From NCBI GenBank assembly GCA_009602725.1, contig WELB01000082.1, forward strand, positions 472,357-536,356: a stretch of DNA of 64,000 nt. Direction: 5' to 3'. Positions 44,761 through 55,860 of this stretch are shown here, piece by piece. Source of the stretch: Spirogloea muscicola. Lineage: Eukaryota > Streptophyta > Zygnematophyceae > Spirogloeales > Spirogloeaceae. Position 1 is the first letter of the stretch. Every line of letters starts with the position of its first letter. The position numbers and the translations under genes were made by a program. Below the pieces are notes generated by a model. That model was given only the letters and a program-made list of their open reading frames with translations. It was not told the DNA's origin and made no database searches.

Positions 44761-45781
44761 AACTCGTGTATTTGAAACAAACGAAGGCCAAATGGCCAAC
44801 TAAGAAGGCAAGCACATCTTGAGGCCTACATAACCTACAGTAGATTGACCCGCTCAGTAACCACGGGTTCAAAACACAAAGGTCGCTAACCGATGCCTGA
44901 ATACTAGATGGCAGATACGAAGCCCTTCTGCCACCAACTAGAGCTCGCCCAGCTTTCTGGTGCAAAGCATTAGCCTGAGCACGCTGCAAACAGGCCGAAA
45001 CTCGGTGTCGCACGAACAACAGATATGCAGCTGGCAAGCGCATCTCAGCCGGGAACACATCTGCATGTCGTGTGTAGCCTAGATTGGCTATGTTTTGAAG
45101 GAGAGTAAGGAAACGAGGACCTAAGCAGCCAAAGATGTCGATTGCCGCTGGCAGGAGCTGATCACATTGGGGTAATCGGAGTAGTGTTGCAATTTTCTTT
45201 GTTCAGCACTGCCCACTGCGTGGCCAGCGATGTGTGTCGATGCTGGACCTTTGGTGGCCTCCGTAACCACAACATCGACCAAGGCCCATGGTCCTCCACC
45301 AGGTTGCACGCCCACAATGTCAAGTGTGCGGCGATGATGACGTCCCTGGGCATCCGAGGTGATAGGCATGATGTTATTCACTTCCACGACCGCACAGTAC
45401 CCGGCGTCGTGCATCAAACCCGCCAGGGCATCACGGAGGAGGTTGTGGATGCCGACCACTTCTGGTCCAGTGGGGCATCGCAGCATGTGAGTGGCGAGCT
45501 CAGCACCCTCTGCACGGAAGCCGCATTCACACTGGCGCACCCCAATCAGGCAGTTAGGTGGGAGGCCGAGGAAGAGTTGAAGCAACGTCCGAAAGGCCTC
45601 GGAGCTGATGCTGAAGGCGCTGGCCACGGCGTGTGAGGTGATCCAGTCTGTGGCCCCAGGTGTAGCGAGGGAAGTAAGTCTTGCCAGGCTCCTTGGATTG
45701 TTGTGAATCTCTGGCAGCCTCCTCAAGCATTCTGCGGCGCTCATCTTCCACTGCCGTAACCAGTCTGGATTGTGCCCCAAA
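44761..45781 (-). mobile_element. 5'-truncated LINE insertion with 16-bp target-site duplication
   Basis: Encodes the end of the LINE ORF: LPEIHNNPRSLARLTSLATP, the CECGFRAEGAELATHMLRC knuckle and LDIVGVQPGGGPWALVDVVV, followed by the 3' UTR. GGCCTTGAGGCCTAGG flanks it at 44745-44760 and 45782-45797, a perfect direct repeat as left by target-primed insertion. One C is missing at the DYP(Q)C position (near 45174) against the 18.5 kb copy, so the frame shifts to a stop. The copy cannot be active. Confidence 0.93.
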
Positions 45782-45904
45782 GGCCTTGAGGCCTAGGGAT
45801 CAGATGAGCTGAATGGCTCACCCCATTAGACGTATACTCCCCCTGACCAAGCGCAAGGGTGTGGAAGACCGGGGACAAGACAAGTCTCGGCTCAGTCTCT
45901 CCCT

Positions 45905-46025
45905 TAGGCTGTTGCCGCTGTCGCCGCCGCTGCCGCCTCTGCCGCCGTCGCTGCTGCTCCTGCCGCCGCTGCCGCCGTCGTCGCTGCTGCCGCTATCGTC
46001 ACTGCCGCCGCCATCGCCGCTGTTA
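45905..46025. repeat. Imperfect GCC/GCT trinucleotide tract
   Basis: Runs of CCGCTGCCGCC-type units over about 120 bases on the + strand, giving Leu/Pro or Ala/Ser runs in the reading frames. Confidence 0.7.
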
Positions 46026-46099
46026 CAACACCGAGCGGAGTGCGCGCGTTCAGTGTCACGCCAAGAGGGCGTGGCATTGGTGAGGGTTACGTCAAGTAC

Positions 46100-46620
46100 A
46101 GGGTCTCCTGATGATGCATCGGCAGTACCTCAACGAAAAGGACTACAACATTGAAGACGTCTTCCGAGTCATGCTGGACAAGGAGACTGATGATATTGAA
46201 TTGCAATGTACCGATGATCGCTTTGCATGCTCTCAAGGCACCTCTGATAAGAAGCCGACTGCTCCGTCACAAGACAAGGCAAGAGTATGAAGAAGGCCTT
46301 TGTAGCTTACCCAGCCGTGGCACGTCCCGCAGAGACGTCTGTGACTAGATCAGTCATAGAGTGCCATGGATGTGGTAAGAAAGGTCACGGTAAGAGAGAT
46401 TCTACCATGAATCATCAGACTGCTGCTTCTACATGCTCATTGTGCTCCAAACCTGGGCATTCAGAACAGCAATGTTGGAAGAAGTTCCCTGACAAGATGC
46501 CTGAAGCATTGAGGAAGAAGATTGCTATGGGAAGGGGGTCATCTACCAGAAATTCGACCGATAGACATGACTCCAATTATGAACAGATGGCAGTGCAGAT
46601 TGCAGATTTGACCAAGCAGC
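46100..46620 (+). pseudogene. Ty1/Copia gag fragment with zinc knuckles, degenerate
   Basis: One frame encodes NIEDVFRVMLDKETDDIE; after a frameshift near 46285 another encodes CHGCGKKGHGKRD and CSLCSKPGHSEQQCWKKFP, two CCHC zinc knuckles, then a Gln-rich helix. This is the layout of the RNA-binding end of Copia gag. No protease, integrase or RT follows, and the sequence turns into an inverted copy of itself at 46658. Confidence 0.75.
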
Positions 46621-46799
46621 TTGCTCTGGCTAAACAGCATAGCAAGACTAATTTCAACTGCAATTTGCACTGCCATCTGTTCAGATTTGGAGTCATGTCT
46701 GTCGGTCGCATTTCTGGTAGATGACCCCCTTCCCATAGCAATCTTATTATCAATGCTTCAGGCATCTTGTCAGGAAAGTTCTTCCAACATTGCTGTTCT
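46463..46799. repeat. Large inverted repeat (gag fold-back)
   Basis: The arm 46463-46605 (from AGAACAGCAATGTTGG to GCAGTGCAGATTGCAG) is repeated in reverse complement at 46658-46799, with a 52-base spacer and about a dozen differences by eye including an indel. It corresponds to two head-to-head copies of the gag zinc-knuckle region. Confidence 0.9.
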
Positions 46800-46849
46800 A
46801 AATGCCCCACAAAGCCGGCCTTTGCCGGCCCTTGCGTCGTGGGGCATTT
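46800..46849. other. GC-rich nested hairpin
   Basis: AAATGCCCCAC at 46800-46810 pairs with GTGGGGCATTT at 46839-46849, and two GCCGGC units lie inside. It sits directly at the end of the gag fold-back. Confidence 0.75.
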
Positions 46850-47200
46850 TCTTTGGCAAGGGCTCCATCGGCAAGTCGGACTGACGAGCAGCAGGAGACG
46901 AGATGTCCCCCCAGAGTGTAGAGCATCCACAAGAAAGGGGATCTCTGCTTCACCCGGCGCAGGGAGCAGAAAGCATAACGTGCAGGTCAACCTGACACCG
47001 TCGCGCATCCTTCCGCAGCTACCACGTCAAGGAAATGTCCATACAAGTGAGCCTGTTCAATGGCTCACAGTAGTCAAGCAAAGACCGAATTTCTGCATGC
47101 TGTGCTCGTGGTCACCAGCCGACAGGTGTCACAAGACAGTGACGCCCCGATATATCTCCAAGTTTCTACTTCAAGGCCTCTGCTGAAGTCATCTTCAACC

Positions 47201-47234
47201 TGACTAGTATGGGACAACCGTCCCTTACTAGTCA
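47201..47234. other. 15-bp hairpin with 4-nt loop
   Basis: TGACTAGTATGGGAC and GTCCCTTACTAGTCA form a 15-bp stem with one mismatch around AACC. The site is in the repeat island and has no assigned role. Confidence 0.75.
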
Positions 47235-47674
47235 CTTTGCAGTCGGACTTACCCAGCCCGCCTACCCAACCCTTGTGGATTATCAATCGGGCCGGTGTGT
47301 CACTAAGCCAGATCCATCTGCTCAGAATGCTACTAATCCTTCCACTTGTCCTCCTGGTACTTAAGAAGGGCGCACAGTCTATGTAGGAAGAGCATGACAG
47401 GGCCTGTGCTGTCTACCATTGCAAGACGCACGTATTGTTTATTGTGATTCTATCATAATGCGTTGCTAACCAGCCTGCATTTAGGAACCTAGCCTTGATG
47501 TCCCTCTAGGATTCACGTATGCACTAGAATGCTGAAACAGCAGACGCCTCAGCAAGTGAGTAGTGCGCTTTCTCCCCGGCGGACATGCCAATCTTTCTCA
47601 TCTCAAGCAGCCGTTTCTCCAAACATTCAAGGAACAGTCCATAACATTGTCTCCTGCAAGCGACAAATATGAAA

Positions 47675-49197
47675 TCAAGACTGTGCTGTGCCTGGCTGCT
47701 GTACTTGGGCGCCTGCAACAACATCCAGAGTGCTGTCATCCCGGATCCTCTTTCGACTCTCTTCTAAGCTGTCTGCATTTGTTTCTCCTGCTCTGGGAAG
47801 CAGGTCTGCCGGGCTATGCTGGCCACCTGCAAGACAGTCACCTGCCTCTTCAGGACTTGTCGGAGTTGTATCTGCATCCATTGGACCATCTACATGTGGC
47901 CTTTCGGTCTCCACTTCACAGCCTGATGCCTCCTGTGACGCTGGCACTGCAGCACAGTCTATCTTTGCTGCAGATGTCGGTGAATTGCTTGATGAGACAT
48001 CTGCATGCTTATTGGTAGTGCTTTCTGTGGCTGCAGCCATGCAATGGGGCCCTGCTGCCTCTGTATGAATCTCATGGTCTGGCCTTGGCAAGCCAATAGC
48101 TGTCGTTGAGCTAGCGCCAGGTGGAGGAGGCTTTCTCTCTCCAAGTTGTCTGCTACTTCCAATGTCAGATGCTCCGAAAGGATCCGCATTGGCCGGCTCC
48201 ACAGGTACTGGAATAGAGGACGAAGCGTTCCCTGTCTCGATGACAGACAGTGGTGGCATGTTGTTCTGCCTGCGGTCCAACTGCATGGCGACAGCCTCCA
48301 GAGTGTTGTCATGCTGAGGATTACGAAAGGGGGCCAGTCCAGTTGTGTTGACCGACTCATTTTGGCTTACATCCATGGCCTTTGGTGAAGGGAAACCATC
48401 CAATCCCTCTTGCGGAATGGGCGGTTCAGGTAGAGGTAGGGAGGGATAAGGACTTGTACAGATAGTTGCTGAACTTGTAACCATCAAGAGCTGCACCATT
48501 GCATAGAATCACATCAGCTGTGCTGTCTCTTGGGGTCTGTCAGAGCAAGCCATTCAGCAACCTCACTGTGGCATTGATACTGAGGCAAAGACCTACAAAT
48601 GTAAGACTCACTTTTTCAATGGCAAGAGCAAATTTGTCAAGTGTCCGGTACGTGTCGTGAGGATGCAATAGCACCTGCATACCATTGAAAAGGTAAGCAT
48701 TTCAGTCATTGCCAGATGCTGAGACGTTCCTGAGAGATACCATTCCCATGGTCTTCTTAAGCTCATGGCTATGTAGCGGAATACTTCGACACATGATGGA
48801 AGATTCTTGCCTCACATAGACGCTGACAGGTGAAAGGAGGACCTTCTGCAAACCCCTCCAGAGCTGATGCAAGCCAGGACAACAAGTTGCTTAATAATCA
48901 GTTGCCTCACGCCAGATCGTAGCATCACTGTTGATCATGCATCCACCGAGGACTTTGACAGGGGAGACATCCAAAAGACAAGCGCCGTGTGCATGAGCAA
49001 GGTCCACAGCACTGAACAAAGTGTTGGGTGTGATCTGCCCACCATTTTGTAAGCGCTGCTCCAGCTCGTCAAAGCTCTCCCCAGTAAACAGTGGTGGCGG
49101 CGGCCCGACCTCTACGCTCGTGCACTGCCTGTTATATTCCTGTAGGAGCTGATCCAGCCTGAACGCCAGAAGCTTCCTGAGCTGAGACCAGTCGTGC
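47675..49197 (-). CDS. PPP4R2: Protein phosphatase 4 regulatory subunit 2 (PPP4R2), first exon(s) not found
   Basis: Regulatory subunit of the PP4 phosphatase complex, which acts in the DNA-damage response and other nuclear processes. Exons: 49043-49197 (HDWSQLRKLLAFRLDQLLQE and FTGESFDELEQRLQN), 48811-48845 (EGPPFTCQRLCE), 48612-48674 (LLHPHDTYRTLDKFALAIEK) and 47675-48490 (LLMVTSS, then a long acidic, Ser/Pro-rich tail). The conserved core PPFTxQRLCE...LLxxPxxxYxxxDKF is intact. The intron after 48811 has a GC donor (GAG/GCAAGA), needed to keep RLCE joined to VLLHP. The tail ends with a basic patch (SRKRIRDD). Plant homologues have GKFWHDW before the first exon found, so an upstream exon ending in TG is expected. 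Confidence 0.88.
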
Positions 49198-49199
49198 CT

Positions 49200-50240
49200 A
49201 CAGACAACGAACGTAGTAGCAAGGTGAAAAGTGAGGGCTGTATGCTGCTCTTCCAGTAATCACAAGCAAGTAGACAAGGTTGACCTCCTTGATCATACTG
49301 CACTGGCATACTACAGCAGAGAGGCTGCTATCCCCCGACGAATCAGCCGGACGTACCAGTATTTGCCTGTAGCAGCTATAACCTCCAATATGGAATTCAA
49401 GTCTGCAGTCATGACCCTAGATGATGGCTGCTCCCTGAATTCATCAGAGCAGCAGCTTTAGTTGGACATTGAGCACATGGCTAAGGCATGAGACAGCTTC
49501 TCGACCTTTTTGATGCAGATTGACAATGTGCTTGCTCACGAGACAAGACGCCCCTGAACGAAGAGGCAAAGCCCGCACCATGTGCAGACTGCCTGACTGC
49601 TGGCTATCTGCTGAGTGCGCCCAATGCATCAGCTAATCACACTCTTCCAGCCATATTCCTCACACTAGCAGCCTCGGCCGATCGGCACCGATTATGGCCT
49701 CACCTGCAGAAGGCTGCCAGTGCAACATCGCCCGGAAGAGATGCCGACCCCATGCTTGGTACTGTACTTGCTCCACTCAAGACGCAATTTTGCGAGGCCA
49801 AGGCATTGGCCTAACTCGCGAAGACGCTGGAGCGCACAGCGGCGGCCGCCACCACCAGGTCTTCTGACCTCCCGCAGCCTGGCCCGCTGCCGCCGCAGCC
49901 GCCGGAAGCCCGACAGCCGGACACCTGGCTGCGAGCGGCACTGAGCAGAAGCTCGATCTCGGCGCTTCAAAGGACCGCGCCGTCGGGACCGCTCGAGCGT
50001 GAGCTGCGCGGCGGCGTAGGCGACGGCCCGCGGATGCCGGCACGGAAGCCGCAGGGCACGGAAGCCGCAGGGCCGGCGGCGGAGGAGGCGACGGCGTCGG
50101 CGGCGCGCGGCCAGTTGCAGCCTGGGATAGCGCGGGATAAGCGGTTGCTACTTCAAGTCGGGCCACTGGCTTCCGTGCCAATCGCAGCCATCGCCCTCTA
50201 CGAGCCCTTCTTCCTTTCTTCAAAGAAGCAAGCGCGGCCA
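49200..50240. other. Upstream region of PPP4R2, GC-rich after 49.7 kb
   Basis: Should hold the first exon or exons and promoter of PPP4R2. A minus-strand segment LRELGQCLGLAKLRLEWSKY (about 49730-49850) ending at a donor is a possible 5' exon but does not match the family clearly. Confidence 0.3.
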
Positions 50241-50620
50241 GATTAACTGGTGGCTGGGAGAGGCCAGCCCAAAAGAATGGACAAGGTCTGAAGGAGTCGG
50301 AGTGCTAAGGACTGAGACAGCAGTAAGCGAACTCTCAGTAACCTCTCGTCACAGTAACCTCTCTTCTTCAAACCGTTCATTCTGGGCTGGCCGTTCCCAG
50401 CCCTTATCCTCCATGGGCGAGCACCACTTCTTCTTGGTTTGAGGCTCCTCACTTGCAGTTGATGAGTGGTTCATCCTGCCCCAGTTGTGAGCTAGCGCTT
50501 ATAGCCCCTCCGTACTTTGGCCCCTATGAACCTTGTCATATGTTTTCGGGTTGGCTATCACAGCCCTTGCCCCCAGTGGAGAGCCACTTTCCTTTTCTAC
50601 TGGACGAGTCTTTCTTCCCC
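50240..50620. repeat. Short-repeat copies in both orientations
   Basis: A forward copy at 50245-50300 (GAGGCCAGCCCAAAAGAATGG) is followed by reversed copies near 50375-50440 (CATTCTGGGCTGGCC, then CCATGGGCGAGCA) and 50520-50580 (CATATGTTTTCGGGTTGGC). The opposite orientations side by side could form a larger fold-back. Confidence 0.7.
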
Positions 50621-51210
50621 AGCAAGTGGACCGGCAGCTGGCTTGTTGGCGCTAAGTTGATGAGAGCTGTGGTTGGACAGGATCACGCTCCATGCAACTC
50701 TATACTTCGAAGCTGACGAGCATTGGGCGCCCTTTACTGTGAACGCCCTTTCCTGGCTTTGCCTCTATTGAGTGAATGGCCTGAGTGGATGGGCTTGCTC
50801 AATAAGCCCTTCACCCAGGTCACATGCAAGACAGCAGCGCATATGGTGCGGCTCGGCAAGTGGCCAGCAGGCCGTCTCCATAGAACCATGACTTCGCGCC
50901 ACTCCAGCTCGGTGGATCGCGACGTCCTGCAGACGTGCCCATGTAGAGGGCCCTTGGTCAAGTCAAGTGCACGGATCTCCAGCCAGTTGGGTGGCTTGAC
51001 TAGAAGCTAATGCTGATAAAAAGCTATACGGGCAACACCTCTAGCGGTGCCAAAGAATGTGGTTGGACTGTGATGGGCGCTCAAGGTGCTGCAGTAACAG
51101 CTTTTGAGGCACTGTGATTTGACCTGAACGTCCTTAAGCGGGCACCTATGAGCTTCTACGCTCAGTCAAAAGGCCGCGAGCTTTGCTCGGAGCCAATTGC
51201 AATCTCTGCA
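50620..51210. other. Intergenic stretch
   Basis: No recognisable gene. It lies downstream of the ATG9 3' end. Confidence 0.45.
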
Positions 51211-51216
51211 ACATCC

Positions 51217-54200
51217 TCATCTAAGGCCCTCGGGAGGTGGGGGGCTAGACAAGTGCCGCTCCTGCTCCTCGAGCTCTGCTGAGAGAGTCCGCCGGCTCTC
51301 CTGGCCACTTTCACCAAGCGCAAAATCAGCACTCAATGCAAAATCATCTGCACTGCCACCACTAGTCATGTGCGCCCACTCGTTCTCCCCAGCCTGCACA
51401 GCCACCTCCGACTCCCCCCTGCTGCAGCTCCTGCCATCACTCGAGCTGGCACCTCCGAAGGAGGGAGGTTCTTGGAACCGCATCCCTTCTGCAGCAAGTC
51501 CAACAACTGGGAGTCTCCTCCATTCAGAGGTAGCCTCGACGTGAGGAAGCTCATCTACGTGGCCAAGCGCACTGCCCGGCCCTTGAGGCTGCAGGGCTGA
51601 TGCTTGCATAGCTGATCTGGCCAAGTAATACTTGTTGAGCCAGTGCAGCTGCTGCACCTGCTCGAGATTTGTGAGTGACATCGACCCCACCTGATGGCTC
51701 TCTGCAGCACTGCCTGGCCCATGACTCTGCTCTGGAAAGAAACTCCTCCCGTGCGAGCCTGGGATCACGTGGCCCGACCTTTGGTTGCCAGGATTGTCCA
51801 AGCGGACAGAGGCAGCTGTAGCCCCACTCAGCAACGCCGGCAGCAGTGTTGCCTGCTGCAAGGAGTGCTTGGACTGCATGTTCTGGCTCTCCTCCTGGAG
51901 GATGCGAAAGCCGGTGATAGTGGAGAGGAAGTGCTGGCCGTGCTCGTCGGGCTCCCACGTTGGATAGTGACTCTTGAAGCTGGCAAGGATCCGAAATTCA
52001 TAAAGGTATGATATGAATACATGAAAGAACAGCTGATTCCACCTCTAACACCCGATGACAAGAACTGCCTAAGGTTGCAGTAGAGTAGGAGACAGTCAGG
52101 TACAATAAGTGCAGATTGCTAATTCAGCATTGCAGGATGTCAGCGGACCTGAGGAATGACTTCTCCATCTTCCCCTGCGACGAGCGCTGATGCCTGCCTG
52201 TATGCAATGGTGATCCATAATTGGCATTCCCATGGCTGGCAAAGTCATATGCACTCAGGCTACAGACGTGACCAACACCATCTACATACACGGTAAAGTC
52301 CTGTACAAACTGTAGCACCCTGTCCACACACTGATGGAAAAAACAGAGCCCTGGTCAGCATCATCAGTAGTAACCAATCTTTGCAAGCAGATTCAGACTC
52401 ATGAAGTCTAAGGCTGCAATTTTGATCAAACTTCATGACACAAGGCAAGACAACATGATAACAAGTGAGGCATCTCATGCAAATAGCAGTAGTAAAGTGA
52501 GCAGATCAATCTGCAGGTCGGAAATAATCATAGTACCTCAGGAAGGAAGAACCAAAGAATAAATGGCGTGGTAAAGATGGAGAGCATCTCCTCAAAGAAA
52601 AGGAGTGCCTTAAACTGACCACGAGGGCGTAGACAAAACGTGTCAGCAGCAGTCCTTCTGACCATTGACAAGGCCACCTCAACTGCAGCCCTATGGCATT
52701 CTGCACTCTGCATGCCATGCCAGTAAAGTGCACTGCAGTCATTATGGCCCTCCATAACCTGGACGTACATTGTTAAAGCTTACTTGCGCTCACCTGGAAC
52801 ATGCTCTCAAATTCAGCTCGCACGCTGTCTGCTCCTGCCAGCCCCCGCCAGTGCTTCGGCAGGTAATGCGTATGCTGTACAACATTCCCCATGGCTAGCT
52901 CTGGGTTGTATACTGTACATTCCTCCATGATTAGAGACCTACTCACAGCTAAGATTGTTCCCAGGATAGCCGCAAACCAGAACAGGTTCCTTCCAAAGAC
53001 CTGTTCACAACAGCATATGCCGCGTTCTTAGGGCCACATCGGGACACTCTGAGCAGACGAGCACGACGAGGCATGCAGACAACCATTTTCTCGTTAAGTG
53101 ACTGATAAATTTTCAGGAGCCAGCATAAGGCATGTGCCAAATTCTGGGAGACAAGCACTGTACTTGTCTCATGCTTTACCAAAAACACGCCTTTTGGAAT
53201 GAAAGTGCCATGTCAAACAAATGCAAGGGGCGCGTGAGACTACTCAATGGGTGGACAATCGTGCACCTGCGCCTCCAGAAGGGACTCGTCCACAAGTGCT
53301 ATGCCGAGAAGGACCGCAGCAAAAGCTCCGGTAATGAAGGACACAAACTTGGCCACCATTGATAGAATGTGGGAGGGGAATTGCTTGGTGTAGTCCACTG
53401 CGTACTTGTAGCTGGTGTCTAGCCGCTGGTTGAACAAGTGCTCCACCTGAATAGAACAGGCAGGCACTTCAGTCCATGTCCTTGCAGCACCATAAGATTA
53501 GGTTATAAAGAGACTGCTACCAAAGAGTAAACCACCACTTGCACAATCATGTAGATGGACTGTACAACAGTGATGCCAGTAGGACGTCACCAAATTGATT
53601 CAAGAAGTAGGAGATGGTGTACGTGATGTACACAATTTTGGAAGAAGTATCAACCTCGTTGAATTCTCGTATGCGCCATTGTGCGAGGTTGGACCATCGT
53701 CTGGAGCCGGCAGTGGATGGCTGGTGATAGAACTGCTCCGCGTTGCGCAGGAAGAAGTAGATGAGCATGAAGATGGTGAGGAATGGAGAGAGTAGCAACA
53801 TGGTGCACCCGACCGCCATCAGGCGCTTTCTCAGCACCTCTGGCTCTGCTACAAAGTCCTTTTTGATGAGAAAGTTTCTGCAAGCAGTCACATAGCACAG
53901 TGGTTACATCTTTGCTATTACATGGATACTGGGAGGCTTGAGTGTCGTCTAAGCTGCAAGAGCTAAGCAAAAGAGCTGAGCCCGTTTCTCTGCAATTTGT
54001 GGTAAAACTTGCCGCAGCCTTTGAGAGTGCACCGGCACTTGCCCTCGATCACAACATGCTACGCACACCTGTCAAACATGTGCTGCAAGAGGCACCAGTT
54101 GAGGCTCCACTCCATGGTTTTAGTGAGCATAACGCCTCGGCCAGCCCGCCGCTCTACCCCCGGCAGCCAGGATGGGCAGGGGAATGCCAGGACATCCTTG

Positions 54201-55552
54201 TTGAGCATGCCTACGAGGTAATTTTCCTTGCGCATGATGCGCAATACCATGTCGTGCGGCGTCAGGTCTTTGGCCATGCACAGCGGCCGCCGATTCTGGA
54301 AGGCTGTCAGGTGGTCCAGGACAACTGGCCATGCCATTGTCTGTAGCTCCCTCTCACTGATGCCCAAGCTGCACAACTCGGCATCCACTGTGAATAGGTG
54401 AAGAAGGTCAACACAGCCGACATTAGGGAGGAAAACAGCAGAGAATGGATGCTGCAAGTCCTTCCCATGCACAAATGCCGCCCACGACTGGTTCCATCAT
54501 TTCGTAGCTCCAAGAGAGATAGCTCCCAGATTAAGCTCCCAGGCCTCTACTCTGGTATAGCACCAGATGGAGGGGTCTGAGCTTTCTTAGTTGGAGGACA
54601 GGGGACAGCCAGCTAACCTGTGCTGGCAGAAGTCCCGAATCTCCAAGACGTCTCGAAGCTGCGCAAAGAAGCGGGCGAAGCAGAAGGCCCAGTAGACAGA
54701 GAAGACGAGGAGGTAGACGAGCACCACGGCCTTGGCAAAGGTGAAGGGCGAGAGGGGGTGGGCGTGCACCGCCTCCAACGCGAGGTTGCAGGGCGGGTAC
54801 CCCTGCTCAGCGGCCGCGACGCCGCACCGAGCATTGAGGAGGCCGTGCCAATCTATGACCAGCAGGAGGAGGGCTGAGAAGGCGATGGTGAAACCGAGCG
54901 TGAGAAGCTCCAGGATTCCCTGTGAACATGAAGGAGGAGACAAGTGCAGCCAAGATATGAGAAGAGTCAGAGCAAAGTCAGTAGAATACACACGAAAGCG
55001 AGGTGCCAAAGAGTCCAGCTTACCATATCTCACACCCAAGATGTACCTGCAAACTCTCTCGCAGAGTGCTCGCAGGGGAGGGCTTGCAGGAGGACGACGT
55101 GCTGAGACTGCTTATAACAGTGGCAGAGAGAATGGCAGGACTAGAACATCAGGTGGAGGCGCGAAACGAGCGGCCTGGCTCACCATGGTGAGGATGCACC
55201 AGAAGCCCTTGTCGCAGTAGTAGCGGTAGACGCGCTCGAGGAAGCGGTCGAGGTCGGCGGGGACGCGCCAGGGCGTGCTCTCGCCGCGCAGCAGCTCCAC
55301 GAGGCTCGGGCTGTCGCCCCCGCTGCCCGGCCTGGGCGCCGCAACGCGCTGGCGTCAGGCCCCTGCGACGGCGCTACTACCAGGCCAGCCGACACCTCGC
55401 TCGACAACAGCGCCAGAAAAGGCCGCAGCGAACCGGTGCCCCGGGCTGAACTCCTCCATCTCCAGGCCGCCGTCGCCGCCGCCGCCGCCGACGCCGCCGT
55501 CGCCGAGAGGCACATACTCGCCGGCGCCGGCGGCCGCCTCCTCAGAGCGCAT
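51217..55552 (-). CDS. ATG9: Autophagy-related protein 9 (ATG9 lipid scramblase)
   Basis: ATG9 is the multi-spanning scramblase on Golgi-derived vesicles that seeds autophagosomes. Exons: about 55184-55552 (with a likely internal intron), 54618-54919, 54069-54368, 53655-53877, 53267-53446, 52794-53000, 52537-52614, 52149-52330 and 51217-51979; phases agree from 55184 on. Landmarks in order: DLDRFLERVYRYYCDKGFWC, GILELLTLGFTIAFSALLLL, CNLALEAVHAHPLSPFTFAK, LRIMRKENYLVGMLNKDVLA, MEWSLNWCLLQHMFDR, QPSTAGSRRWSNLAQWRIRE, KFVSFITGAFAAVLLGIALV, VFGRNLFWFAAILGTILAVS, VVQHTHYLPKHWRG and HQRSSQGKMEKSFLRSFKSH. The C-terminal tail is long and Ser-rich. The N-terminus from ATG 55552 is Gly/Glu-rich; its join to 55184-55340 is inferred. 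Confidence 0.95.
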
Positions 55553-55579
55553 GCTCGCGCCACGGCGGCCAGCTCCTCA

Positions 55580-55860
55580 GGGCGTGGCTCCGCCGGGCAG
55601 CCTGCTAGCGGCGATGACAGGATGGAGGCGTGTCAAGAGCAAGGCCATGGCGGCGCCGCCAGGAGCGCCGCAGTTGCGGCCACGAGGCCGAGGGCCGCGC
55701 CTCGCCGGCGGAGGTGGCAAGGCGCGGCGCGGTGCGAAGCGGCTGCTCTGCGGCGGCGCACACCAGGGGAGGCCCGGGAGGTCCCGAAGCGCCGCCGCNG
55801 CCAAGGGGGCCGGGGCTGGGCAGGGGAGACTCTGTTTCCCAATACGCTCATTGACTGATC
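55580..55860. other. GC-rich region upstream of ATG9 with one ambiguous base
   Basis: Holds the n at 55799. A short minus-strand frame starting MALLLTRLHPVIAAS ends before the ATG9 ATG and could be an upstream ORF. Promoter or 5' UTR is likely. Confidence 0.35.

Noticed and set aside
46577-47008. Minus-strand frame with a zinc-knuckle-like HLEQQCWKNFPDK
   Set aside because: Not a gene: it is the inverted arm of the Copia gag fold-back.
52949-53188. Apparent donor GTGAGT at 52946 inside the ATG9 exon
   Set aside because: Reading through gives AVSRSLIMEECTVYNPELAM, which continues the ATG9 alignment, while splicing breaks the phase.
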